36,432 nucleotides of DNA. Origin: UBA8522 sp035528895. Lineage in GTDB: Bacteria; Acidobacteriota; Aminicenantia; Aminicenantales; UBA8522. The stretch is taken from contig DATKXS010000155.1 in NCBI GenBank assembly GCA_035528895.1, forward strand, positions 1 through 36,432. The letters run 5' to 3'. Positions 16,150 through 24,113 of the stretch are shown here, piece after piece. Below the pieces are notes generated by a model. It saw only the letters and a list, made by a program, of their open reading frames with translations. It had not been told where the DNA came from and did no database searches. The first letter of the stretch is position 1, and each line of letters opens with the position of its first letter. The translations under genes were made by a program, and so were the position numbers.

Positions 16150-17970
16150 ATGCTGATAGTGGGAATATCCGCCTACTACCATGACAGTGCCGTGGCCCTG
16201 GTGCGGGATGGGAAAATTGTTTTTGCCGCTCAGGAAGAACGGTTCTCCCGGAAAAAGCACGATTCCGGGTTTCCGGCGCGGGCGCTGGAAGAGTGTTTCC
16301 GCTATTCCGGCGTCAAAGCCCAAGACCTCGATTACGTTGTCTTTTACGAAAAAAACTTCCTGAAGTTCGAACGCCTGTTATCCACCTACATGCAATACGC
16401 CCCGCGGGGTCTGCGCAGCTTTCTGGCGGCCATTCCGCTCTGGGCTAAGCAAAAGCTTTTTATCAAGGAGTTCATCCGGGAAAAAATCGGCCGCGACGAC
16501 ATCCCCATCCTCTTCCCGAGCCACCACGAAGCCCACATCGCTTCCGCCTACTACCCTTCCCCCTTCAACGATGCCGCCGTCATCACCATCGACGGCGTGG
16601 GCGAATGGGACACCATGACCATCGCCGTGGCCAGGGAGAATGACTTCGAGATCCGCAAGCGAATCACTTTCCCCCATTCCCTCGGCCTCCTCTATTCGGC
16701 CTTCACTTACTTCACCGGCTTCAAGGTCAATTCCGGCGAATACAAGCTGATGGGACTGGCCCCCTATGGCGAGCCCAAGTATGCCGACCTGATCAGAAAA
16801 AAATTGATCGATATCCGCGAAGACGGATCCTTCCGCCTCAACCTCAAGTACTTCAGCTACCACGCCGGCCTGACCATGACCGATCGCCGCTTCGAGAAAC
16901 TGTTCGGTGCGCCGCGACGCCTGCCCGAAACCCCCATCCGTCCTATCGACATGGATCTGGCGGCCTCGATCCAGAAGGTGCTGGAAGAGATCATGGAAAA
17001 GATCGCCCGCCACGCCCGGGAACTGGTCGATTCCGACAATCTGTGTCTGGCTGGCGGTGTCGCCCTCAATTGTGTGGCTAACGGCAAGATCTTGAAAAAA
17101 CGGATCTTCAAAAATGTCTGGATCCAGCCGGCAGCCGGTGATGCCGGCGGCGCACTGGGGTCGGCCCTGGCCGTCTGGTATAAGTATCTGAAAAACCCCC
17201 GTCGGGCAGACGGCCAGCATGATTCCCAGCAGGGTTCGTTTTTAGGGCCTTCCTACACCAGCGAGGAGATCCGCCGTTTTCTTGAAGAGCAGAACATCAA
17301 GCATACGGAAATGCCCCGGCCCGATTTGAGCCGCAAGGTGGCCGAACTGATCGCCGACCAGAAGGTGGTCGGGTTTTTTCAGGGCCGGATGGAATTCGGT
17401 CCGCGCGCCCTGGGTGGACGCAGCATCATCGGCGACGCCCGCTCTCCGGAAATGCAGTCGAAGATGAACCGGAAGATCAAGTTCCGGGAATCGTTCCGCC
17501 CCTTCGCCCCCTCGATGCTCGAAGAGTATACCGGCGAGTACTTCGATTTCCATCACCCCTCCCCGTACATGCTCTTGGTCTACGATATCCAGGAGAAATT
17601 CCGTAACCAGCTCTCCGACGAGGAGAAAAAACGGAACGGGCTCGACAAACTCTCCATCATCCGCTCCCTTGTCCCGGCCATCACCCACGTCGATTATTCG
17701 GCCCGCCTCCATACCGTCAGCCGCGAAACCAATCCCTATTACTATGACGTTATCGACCATTTCTACAGGCTGACCAACTGTCCGATCATCATCAACACCT
17801 CGTTCAACGTGCGCGGGGAACCGATCGTGGAAAGCCCGCAGGACGCATACCGGTGTTTCATGCGGACCAACATGGATTACCTGGTAATGGAGAACTTCCT
17901 GATCGAAAAGCAGGAACAAGACTTTATCCCGGAGGATGAAAGCTGGATGAAGGAGTTTTCACTCGACTGA
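16150..17970 (+). CDS. NodU/CmcH-type carbamoyltransferase (SxtI-like)
   Basis: This 606-aa enzyme is full length for the family. It transfers a carbamoyl group from carbamoyl phosphate, via carbamoyl-AMP, to a hydroxyl of a small molecule or sugar. The N-terminal Kae1-like domain (about 1-370) shows YYHDSAVALV (H11), SHHEAHIASAYYPS (H125, H126, H129), IDGVGEWDT, GEYKLMGLAPYGEPKY, LAGGVALNCVANGK and AGDAGGALGSA (D331). The C-terminal domain (about 400-590) shows MEFGPRALGGRSIIGDAR, FRPFAPSML and NTSFNVRGEPIVESP. All key blocks are intact. The stop overlaps the next ATG (TGATG), so it is translationally coupled to the SxtJ-like protein. The acceptor is unknown; given the neighbours, a surface glycan or a secreted metabolite are both possible. 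Confidence 0.93.
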   Translation: MLIVGISAYYHDSAVALVRDGKIVFAAQEERFSRKKHDSGFPARALEECFRYSGVKAQDLDYVVFYEKNFLKFERLLSTYMQYAPRGLRSFLAAIPLWAKQKLFIKEFIREKIGRDDIPILFPSHHEAHIASAYYPSPFNDAAVITIDGVGEWDTMTIAVARENDFEIRKRITFPHSLGLLYSAFTYFTGFKVNSGEYKLMGLAPYGEPKYADLIRKKLIDIREDGSFRLNLKYFSYHAGLTMTDRRFEKLFGAPRRLPETPIRPIDMDLAASIQKVLEEIMEKIARHARELVDSDNLCLAGGVALNCVANGKILKKRIFKNVWIQPAAGDAGGALGSALAVWYKYLKNPRRADGQHDSQQGSFLGPSYTSEEIRRFLEEQNIKHTEMPRPDLSRKVAELIADQKVVGFFQGRMEFGPRALGGRSIIGDARSPEMQSKMNRKIKFRESFRPFAPSMLEEYTGEYFDFHHPSPYMLLVYDIQEKFRNQLSDEEKKRNGLDKLSIIRSLVPAITHVDYSARLHTVSRETNPYYYDVIDHFYRLTNCPIIINTSFNVRGEPIVESPQDAYRCFMRTNMDYLVMENFLIEKQEQDFIPEDESWMKEFSLD

Positions 17971-18362
17971 TGAAAGCCATTGAATTCAAAGCCAAACAGG
18001 TGCGGCTGTTTCTGGTGCTGCTCTGGGTTTTCACCGGCCTGGCCGTTCTCAAGTTCGTTCCGGCTACCAATATCCAGGGACGGATCTTGTGGTGCGGTAT
18101 CGCCACGGCGCTGATCGCCCTTTTTTTGTTCCAGCCGAAACGGTTCTTCCCCGTGTTCCGGCTGATCATGATCGGCAGCGGCTACTTCGGCAATTTCATT
18201 TTCCTGGCCATCTCCACCGCGGTCTTTTTTCTGATCCTCACCCCCCTCTCCCTGATCATGCGCCTTTTCGGGAAACGGTTCATGGCCATCCGCCTGGAGC
18301 CGCGACAGAACTCCTATTACGAGCAGCCGGAAAATCCGACCGGGTATGAGCGTCAGTTCTGA
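17970..18362 (+). CDS. SxtJ-family membrane protein
   Basis: A 130-aa protein starting inside the stop codon of the carbamoyltransferase gene (TGATG). It has three to four hydrophobic segments (about 13-30, 38-52, 60-95), the last ending ILTPLSLIMRLFGKRFM, followed by a polar tail (RLEPRQNSYYEQPE). This length, topology and the LTPLgLi-R--Gk block are those of the SxtJ family, proteins of unknown biochemical role that regularly follow NodU/CmcH carbamoyltransferases. It may anchor the carbamoyltransferase at the membrane; that is inference. Confidence 0.8.
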   Translation: MKAIEFKAKQVRLFLVLLWVFTGLAVLKFVPATNIQGRILWCGIATALIALFLFQPKRFFPVFRLIMIGSGYFGNFIFLAISTAVFFLILTPLSLIMRLFGKRFMAIRLEPRQNSYYEQPENPTGYERQF

Positions 18363-18390
18363 GTGATTCGCAAATCAATGGGAAGGCAAC

Positions 18391-18549
18391 ATGGGAAAAT
18401 TATCGATTCTCAAGGAAATCTGGGATTTCATCAGGCATAGAAAACTGTATTGGCTGGTGCCGATCATCATCATCCTGGTGCTGGTCGGTCTCCTGCTGGT
18501 CCTCTCCGAGGGCAGCGCCATCGCCCCCTTTATCTACACCCTGTTCTGA
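18391..18549 (+). CDS. 52-aa DUF5989 / SxtK-like small membrane protein
   Basis: A short frame between the SxtJ-like and SGNH genes. ATG 18391 follows GGAAGG by about 4 nt and the TGA is at 18547. The 52 residues start MGKLSILKEIWDFIRHRK, pass through one hydrophobic span (LYWLVPIIIILVLVGLLLVL) and end SEGSAIAPFIYTLF. The EIW-F-R-RKKyWL--i--l-l-g-L-v---gSa-aPFIYtLF pattern is that of the DUF5989 family, which occupies the sxtK position of saxitoxin clusters. Its size and spacing (28 bp after sxtJ-like, 15 bp before the hydrolase) support a real gene. The role is unknown. Confidence 0.85.
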   Translation: MGKLSILKEIWDFIRHRKLYWLVPIIIILVLVGLLLVLSEGSAIAPFIYTLF

Positions 18550-18564
18550 TCCCGACATCCGCTG

Positions 18565-19626
18565 ATGAAAAGATGGCTGTTCCGGTTTGGGTCCGTGATC
18601 ATCGCCACGCTTCTGACCCTGGGGGTTTTGGAGATCGTCGTTCGTTTGGCCTGGAAAAAACTCCAGGGTCCGATCATCCCCCTGTCTTTGAAAACGCATC
18701 GCCCCAGCGCCGATCCGCTTCTGGGGTACGAATTGATTCCCGGCAGTACCTCGTTCGAGGATCAGGTTTGGTACCGGATCAACCGACAGGGGATTCGCGA
18801 CCGCCGCGAATTCGCCATACCCAAACCGGCCGGTGTGTACCGCATCGCCGCCCTCGGCGATTCCTTTACCTTCGGCATGGGGGTGGAGGAAGAAGACACC
18901 TGGCCCAGGCTGCTGGAATCGGAGTTGGCCGGCCGGCGCTCCACAGAAGTGATCAACTTCGGGGTCATGGGCTATGACACCACCCAGGAAGCCCGGCTTT
19001 TGGAAACCAGGGTGCTGGGGTTTCAACCAGACCTGATCGTCATCGGCTATTGCCTGAACGACATCGGTGTGCTCAGCCGCGAGCGCCGAGTCTTGAGCCA
19101 ATACCGCGGGTACAACGATTTTTTCACCACCGGCCTGTCCTGGTTGGATCAAATTTTGGGGAAATCCCGGCTCTACCTGTTGGTGAAAAACCGCTTGTTC
19201 CTTCTGAAGACCAAGGCCGACACCCAGCCTCCCCATTTCTCACCCGATGGGCAAAAGGTGTTGCGCCTGGGGTACCAGGGATTCATCATCAGCGCCTACC
19301 AGGAAGCGGAAAATCGCAACCGCCTGCAGGCGGCGTTCGACAGGATCAGGTATTTGACCCAGGGGCTGCAGGTCCCCGTCATCGTGGCCATCTACCCCGA
19401 GTTGGAGCATTTCGAAAGGTATCCCTACCGGGACGTGCACAGCGACATCAAGGGACTGGCGGAAGCCCGGGGATTCCGGGTCGTCGACCCCCTGGAGCAG
19501 TTTTTGCAGTTCGTTCCACGCCAGGTGCGCATCAGCGACGCCAACGTCCATCCCAACCGTCGGGGCAATGAGCTGATCGCCGCCGCCGTGGCCCACTCTG
19601 TTGTCACTCTCGCGGATGGGCAATAA
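18565..19626 (+). CDS. SGNH/GDSL hydrolase (SxtL position)
   Basis: A 353-aa protein with an N-terminal membrane anchor or signal (about 8-28). It carries the SGNH catalytic fold: block I AALGDSFTFGMG with nucleophile Ser100, block II INFGVMGYDT, block III IGYCLNDI, and C-terminal DANVHPNRRG (D325, H329). The Asp-His spacing is one residue longer than the usual D-x-x-H, so either the Asp differs or the loop is longer. Such periplasmic enzymes remove or transfer acetyl or other acyl groups on glycans and metabolites. In sxt clusters the equivalent GDSL protein (SxtL) has been proposed to decarbamoylate. It ends the tightly spaced four-gene cassette. Confidence 0.87.
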   Translation: MKRWLFRFGSVIIATLLTLGVLEIVVRLAWKKLQGPIIPLSLKTHRPSADPLLGYELIPGSTSFEDQVWYRINRQGIRDRREFAIPKPAGVYRIAALGDSFTFGMGVEEEDTWPRLLESELAGRRSTEVINFGVMGYDTTQEARLLETRVLGFQPDLIVIGYCLNDIGVLSRERRVLSQYRGYNDFFTTGLSWLDQILGKSRLYLLVKNRLFLLKTKADTQPPHFSPDGQKVLRLGYQGFIISAYQEAENRNRLQAAFDRIRYLTQGLQVPVIVAIYPELEHFERYPYRDVHSDIKGLAEARGFRVVDPLEQFLQFVPRQVRISDANVHPNRRGNELIAAAVAHSVVTLADGQ

Positions 19627-19683
19627 ATCCAAGTTCGGATACGATGAAATGGCAAAATGGCATTGCCTGAGGGTGGACCTGCG

Positions 19684-21369
19684 CTATGCCGCCGGGACGG
19701 CGTTGTCTTCACGGCCCAGGGCGATAGGCCAGATGAAGGGGGAGAGGTAATAGACGAATTCGAGGCCGTATGTATAGCGCAGATAGGGATAGGCCAAGGC
19801 GGCCACGAGAACGCCGTAGAAAAACGCCCCAGACGTCAGGACGAAGAGCGTGAACGCGCCGCGATGGCGGAACCCCGTCCGGACGACGCGTGCGAACGAG
19901 AAAAGCCAAGCCGCGAGGAACGCGAGGGTCCAGCCCGGATTGTCTAGAAGCGCGCTATGGACGGAGATCAGACGCCGATGCAGGCGTTCGGGCAAAGGGA
20001 TGGCCTGCTCCTCCCCGCGTTCGTGCGGGGCGCGACCCAAAACACGGGGAAGCCCGTCCGGGCCGTAGAGCTCGGGGAGCATGGAACGGGCGAACCCGTC
20101 CGGCGTCAGGGTCGAGGCATAAGCCCGGGTGTTGAAACGTCGGCTGAAGCTGGAGTTCGGCTTTCCGAATTTGCGGACCATCATGAGCCTGGGCAGGTTG
20201 TCCAGGCAATTTTGGCGCAATTCCCGATACAGGTTGGTATCTCTCCAGAGATTCAACACGAAAACCCTGTACAGGCTGGAATATATATACTTCAGGGCGG
20301 TGCCGGGATGCTTGCGTAAGGCGTCTCCGGACATGCGGCGCCACAGCGGTCGCCATTCGATGTAGAGATTGTATTTCTCTCTGGGTTCCTCCTCCAGGAA
20401 CACGGCGGCGATCCGGGCACGGTTACGTTCGTAGTATCTTTTGAAAACCCGGTTGATCGCCAAGGGATCCCAGGACGTCTGGAGAACGCGGCGATCCCTC
20501 TCTCTGAAAACGGCTCGGCAACGTTCGATGGCCAGGTTGGCCGTCGGGCCGTAAGAAGGGTCCGGCTCGAGAAACGTGGACGTAAGTGAGATCAAGGCGT
20601 GCTCGGAAAAGCCCGAAAGCGTGAAAGACCTGATGACCAGAGCGTTGTAAACCATCTGGGATAGGAGGACGGCCGCGCAGGGCAGGACGGCCGCGATCAG
20701 GGGGCCTCGACCGAACCTATTCCGGACCATGAAAACAAAGACGAGAGCCAGGACGGGGACCAGGAATAGACCAGCGGGCCGGATCAGGACCGTCATGGCC
20801 GCGCATAGGGACGCCCAAACGAAGGGAGATTTTTTCCGGTTCGCGAGGCCCAAAACCAGCAGTCCGAGGGTTACGACGATCGCGCTGACGAATAGGCTGT
20901 CGGTCATATACGACGAATCGGAGAGGATGCGCCACGGAATCGCGGCGTGGCCCGCGAGGCCGAGGGAAACTACGATGGGAAGGAAGGGGCGTCGAGGGAA
21001 AGCCCGGGCCATGGCCCGGATGAAAAAGAGGCTTGAAACGAAGGTGATCGCGTGCTGGACCATGGCCACGGCGGAACTCGTGGAAAAGAGCAGGTAAACG
21101 ACCTTGAGAAAAAGCGGATAACCGATTGTCCGGATCGAGAGGTTCGGCCAGAATCCCTTGTTCATCTGGTCCACGATCATAAAGTAGCCGGAACTGTCGA
21201 GTCTCACGACGGTGTTCAGGTAGTAGAGGAAATAGGGGAGGCGCGTGATCAGAAAAACGACGAAAAAGATCGCCGCGCCGATCCAGAACGGCCGGTTCCC
21301 GGTCAGCCGGACGCGGAGCCGCCCAAACCCCGCGACGACACTCCCGCCCGAAAAGACGCCTTTGGCCAT
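19684..21369 (-). CDS. GT-C-like multispanning glycosyltransferase family protein
   Basis: A 561-aa protein whose first span is followed by LPYFLYYLNTVVRLDSSGYF; Asp58 is placed like the loop-1 acidic residue of GT-C enzymes. About eight hydrophobic segments run to residue 265. A ~180-residue soluble insertion (about 270-450) follows, rich in Arg and Trp (CRAVFRERDRRV, IEWRPLWRRMSGDALRKHPG), then two to three C-terminal spans ending YGLEFVYYLSPF. ISIRTIGYPLFLKVVYLLF and ILSDSSYMTDSLF are similar to the motifs of uncharacterised dolichyl-phosphate-mannose-mannosyltransferase-like proteins. It converges with the carbamoyltransferase cassette and diverges from the SGNH/esterase operon. Donor and acceptor are unknown. 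Confidence 0.68.
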   Translation of the reverse strand: MAKGVFSGGSVVAGFGRLRVRLTGNRPFWIGAAIFFVVFLITRLPYFLYYLNTVVRLDSSGYFMIVDQMNKGFWPNLSIRTIGYPLFLKVVYLLFSTSSAVAMVQHAITFVSSLFFIRAMARAFPRRPFLPIVVSLGLAGHAAIPWRILSDSSYMTDSLFVSAIVVTLGLLVLGLANRKKSPFVWASLCAAMTVLIRPAGLFLVPVLALVFVFMVRNRFGRGPLIAAVLPCAAVLLSQMVYNALVIRSFTLSGFSEHALISLTSTFLEPDPSYGPTANLAIERCRAVFRERDRRVLQTSWDPLAINRVFKRYYERNRARIAAVFLEEEPREKYNLYIEWRPLWRRMSGDALRKHPGTALKYIYSSLYRVFVLNLWRDTNLYRELRQNCLDNLPRLMMVRKFGKPNSSFSRRFNTRAYASTLTPDGFARSMLPELYGPDGLPRVLGRAPHERGEEQAIPLPERLHRRLISVHSALLDNPGWTLAFLAAWLFSFARVVRTGFRHRGAFTLFVLTSGAFFYGVLVAALAYPYLRYTYGLEFVYYLSPFIWPIALGREDNAVPAA

Positions 21370-21579
21370 ATCAACTTCGCCTTTCTACGGGTCTCCATTA
21401 TCACCCGGCTGGTTCGCTATAAAATCAAACATTTCGTTTTCTGGTTGCTGGCTGAATGAGCGTTCATGTGCTCATTTCCCCATATCCCATGGTCAGGGAT
21501 TATAAAACGCGATATGCAGGGATGTCAATTTGAGCCAAAAATTGCGGGTGGCGGGCCAGGAAGCCGTGGACGTTGAAGA

Positions 21580-21608
21580 TTGAAGTAGGGCCCGTGTTCC
21601 AATATAAT
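21580..21608 (+). promoter_or_regulatory. consensus promoter, leaderless, for the SGNH/esterase operon
   Basis: TTGAAG (21580-21585), 17-bp spacer, TATAAT (21603-21608). The ATG at 21615 sits 6 nt after the -10 box, at the expected transcription start, and has no Shine-Dalgarno sequence. Confidence 0.7.
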
Positions 21609-21614
21609 GCTCCC

Positions 21615-23246
21615 ATGGTCGCGCTGAGCTGGGGCCGGGGCGCTCTCCTGCTGCTCGTCCTGACGACTGCCGCCTATCCGCAAATAGAGCCATGGGACCC
21701 CGTCTCGTTTATATCCGGCGGAAAGGACTATCGGCTGGTCGTCCGCTGCGTGCCGTCCGGCACAAGTTTCGTCGTCCTTTCCGATGGGAAGAGGGAGACT
21801 GTCCTGGGCGGGGTGGGCGGCGAGAACCTGTTCCCCGTCGCCCAGGTCTTCGAGGACCGCTTCTATGTCCTTTGGGTGCATTACCAGGACGGGCATACGG
21901 GCCTCGGGCTTTACGATTCCGGGACGAGGTCGTCCCGCATCATTCCCCTGCCAGGATTGAAATTCGCCGGATCGCCCGTTCTTGTCGAACAGACCGGACA
22001 ACCTTCCGGATTGGTCTTCCTGGGCAACGAGTCCGACAACGACGATGTCTTCTTCTTTCACTTGAGGGCGAACAGCCTCACAAACGTCACCCGGACGGCC
22101 TGGTCCGAAAAATCGTTCACGACGGAGACTGGTCTAGACGGGGTCCTCCTCCGGACCCTCAGCCTCCGGGCCCGGGCCCAATATCTGCTGGGCCCCGGCG
22201 AAAGGGCTTTCCGCCTGCTGGGCCGCGAATCCCTCAGAGGCCCAGAGCCGAGGGCAGACGTCCCGGCTCCCGAAGAAGAGGACTGCCGGCCGGCAAACAC
22301 TTATGCCGCGTTCGGCGACAGCATCACCTATGGGAAAATGCGCATGGTAGACCTGGAAGGGGAAGTCCACCCCGAGCTGGCCTACCCGGAGCGCATGAGG
22401 GAGGCGCTGGCGACGATCTACGGCCTGGCGTTTCCCATCAACCTGGGAGTTCTCGGAGATTCGACTTATGATGGGGCCCTGCGGGTCGATCGTGAACTCG
22501 CGAGCCTGAACGCCCTGTACTTCGTCCTGATGTTGGGCACGAACGACTGCATCAGCGGCCATTTCTCCGTCGATTCCAGCATGGAGAACCTGGCCTACAT
22601 CATCGATGCCGCCGCGGAATGGGGGATGAGGGTTATCGTTTCGACCATCCCGCCGCGCAAGGACGCCTTCGGAGACCTTCCGTTCGTCCGGAACAACATC
22701 GACGCGTTCAACCTGGCGACCGCCGGGCTCGCGGTCGAGAAGGGAATCGGGTTCATCGACACGCACGGGGCCTTCATGGCGACCAATCCCCCGGACGGGT
22801 GGAAGGCTTTCCTCGAGGACATCGGGGGCAATCATCCGAGCCCGGCCGGTCACATCATCATCGCCGGCTTGTTCGCAGGCGTCCTGGCCGCCTATCCCCC
22901 GCTCGTCCCCACCGGCGTCGAGAACGTCTCGACAGAGTGGCCCGTCGCCCGGCGGTTCCGCTGGGACCCAGGGTGCGAATCCGACCTTTTGTATTATCGG
23001 GTGGAATTCGGGCCCTTTCCGGGGGCCCTTGAGCATGTCGCCGTCACGAGCGCAGCCTGGATCGTCTTCCCGGGATTCCCCTCGGAGGACGTCTATTTCC
23101 GGGTCCAGGCGGTTGACGCGGCCGGACACCCGAGCGATTTCACCCAGATCTTCACTACCGCCGAAAAGCCCCGGGGTCCGCGTCGCGCCCGCCGCCCTGA
23201 GATTGTTCGCCAGCCGCAGAATGTCAGGTCCCAAGGGCTGCGATGA
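21615..23246 (+). CDS. secreted SGNH/GDSL hydrolase with N-terminal propeller-like and C-terminal Fn3-like regions
   Basis: A 543-aa protein with a signal peptide (LSWGRGALLLLVLTTAAYPQ). I chose the ATG at 21615 because upstream in-frame codons lie inside the promoter. Residues about 25-215 are beta-rich repeats (FVVLSDGKRETVLGG, FYVLWVHYQDGHTGLGLYD, GLVFLGNESDNDDVFFF) resembling part of a beta-propeller. The SGNH domain (about 230-430) has YAAFGDSITYG (Ser236), INLGVLGDSTYDG, LMLGTNDC and GGNHPSPAGH. The residue three before the catalytic His is Gly, so the usual D-x-x-H is altered. The C-terminus (about 445-520) is Fn3-like (YRVEFGP...VYFRVQAVDAAGHPS). The last 4 bp overlap the esterase start (ATGA). 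A deacylase acting on a polysaccharide is likely. Confidence 0.84.
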   Translation: MVALSWGRGALLLLVLTTAAYPQIEPWDPVSFISGGKDYRLVVRCVPSGTSFVVLSDGKRETVLGGVGGENLFPVAQVFEDRFYVLWVHYQDGHTGLGLYDSGTRSSRIIPLPGLKFAGSPVLVEQTGQPSGLVFLGNESDNDDVFFFHLRANSLTNVTRTAWSEKSFTTETGLDGVLLRTLSLRARAQYLLGPGERAFRLLGRESLRGPEPRADVPAPEEEDCRPANTYAAFGDSITYGKMRMVDLEGEVHPELAYPERMREALATIYGLAFPINLGVLGDSTYDGALRVDRELASLNALYFVLMLGTNDCISGHFSVDSSMENLAYIIDAAAEWGMRVIVSTIPPRKDAFGDLPFVRNNIDAFNLATAGLAVEKGIGFIDTHGAFMATNPPDGWKAFLEDIGGNHPSPAGHIIIAGLFAGVLAAYPPLVPTGVENVSTEWPVARRFRWDPGCESDLLYYRVEFGPFPGALEHVAVTSAAWIVFPGFPSEDVYFRVQAVDAAGHPSDFTQIFTTAEKPRGPRRARRPEIVRQPQNVRSQGLR

Positions 23247-24040
23247 GACCCCTCGTCTTCCCAGGTGTTATCTCGACGGCCATGATTCTGCTCGCGGCGG
23301 TGTCCGTGACCGGATGCCGGGACGCGCGGGACTCACGGCTCCTCGAGACGCCCTACGCCGTGACCGATGACTCGGGCAATCCCCGGGAGTACCGCCTGTT
23401 CCTCCCCGGGGGACGCCGCCCCCTCCCCCTTATCGTCTATTTTCACGGCGTTATTTCCGAGGGCTTCAAGAAGATCCCGTCCCTGAAGAGCTATACCGGG
23501 AGCCCCGTGGAAGAGACGGGCCTCATCCCCTTCTGCCGCGAGCAGGGCATCGCCCTGCTCGTGCCCACGGCCCTGTATGAATACACGTTCCTGAAATGCC
23601 CGTCCAAAGGATGGCTCACCGAGAAGGAGATTGACGGCGTTGAGAAGATCATCGACACGGTCGTCGAGCGCTATCCAGTGGACAGCAGCCGGATCTACCT
23701 TGCCGGGATCTCGGCCGGGGCCGTCTTTAGCCATTACCTGGCCAACCGGCGGCCGCGCTTCTACAGCGCCGTCCTATCCCACTCCCAGGCCTACGTGAGC
23801 CCCGAAGGCGTCGTCCTCCGCCCGGCCGAGAAGGGACCGCGGTTCGGCGTGGTCTTCTGTTACAACGTCGGCGACTACAAGAACCTCATCGCCTTCTGCG
23901 AGGAATCGGAGCGCGTCTACCGCGAGGATGGATATCGGACGATCCTCCTCAGGAACCTCCCGCCTCGCGGTCATGCCTGGTCGAGCCCGAATAACGCCCG
24001 CTTCTGGAAGCTCCTCCGCTCCCTCGGCCAAAAGCCCTGA
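23243..24040 (+). CDS. lipoprotein esterase, alpha/beta hydrolase (PHB depolymerase/feruloyl esterase-like)
   Basis: A 265-aa protein with a lipoprotein signal ending in the lipobox VTGC (Cys25). The fold is visible from YRLFLPGGRRPLPLIVYFHG (oxyanion HG), VDSSRIYLAGISAGAVFSHYL (G-x-S-x-G, Ser157) and the C-terminal LPPRGHAWS (His244). The order DSSRIYLAGiSAGA matches LpqC/PHB depolymerase-like esterases that act on polymeric or feruloyl-type esters. It starts within the stop of the SGNH gene (ATGA), so the two are translationally coupled, suggesting two esterases for one substrate. It ends in LLRSLGQKP, a partial echo of the LRSLGYIK tails nearby, which may be chance. Confidence 0.84.
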   Translation: MRPLVFPGVISTAMILLAAVSVTGCRDARDSRLLETPYAVTDDSGNPREYRLFLPGGRRPLPLIVYFHGVISEGFKKIPSLKSYTGSPVEETGLIPFCREQGIALLVPTALYEYTFLKCPSKGWLTEKEIDGVEKIIDTVVERYPVDSSRIYLAGISAGAVFSHYLANRRPRFYSAVLSHSQAYVSPEGVVLRPAEKGPRFGVVFCYNVGDYKNLIAFCEESERVYREDGYRTILLRNLPPRGHAWSSPNNARFWKLLRSLGQKP

Positions 24041-24056
24041 ACCGCGGCCGGTCCGG

Positions 24057-24086
24057 TTGACAGGATTCGGCGCCAATTGCTATACT
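24057..24086 (+). promoter_or_regulatory. sigma70-like promoter for the 24114-27366 gene pair
   Basis: TTGACA (24057-24062), 18-bp spacer, TATACT (24081-24086) with an extended TGC just before the -10. A GGAGG ribosome site lies at about 24099-24103, upstream of the ATG at 24114. Confidence 0.65.
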
Positions 24087-24113
24087 CAAGCGAGATATGG
24101 AGGTTTATTCATA

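Noticed and set aside
16150..19626. A saxitoxin-type toxin biosynthesis cluster
   Set aside because: Only the I-J-K-L-like accessory block is present; the PKS-like, amidinotransferase and deaminase core genes are absent from the window.
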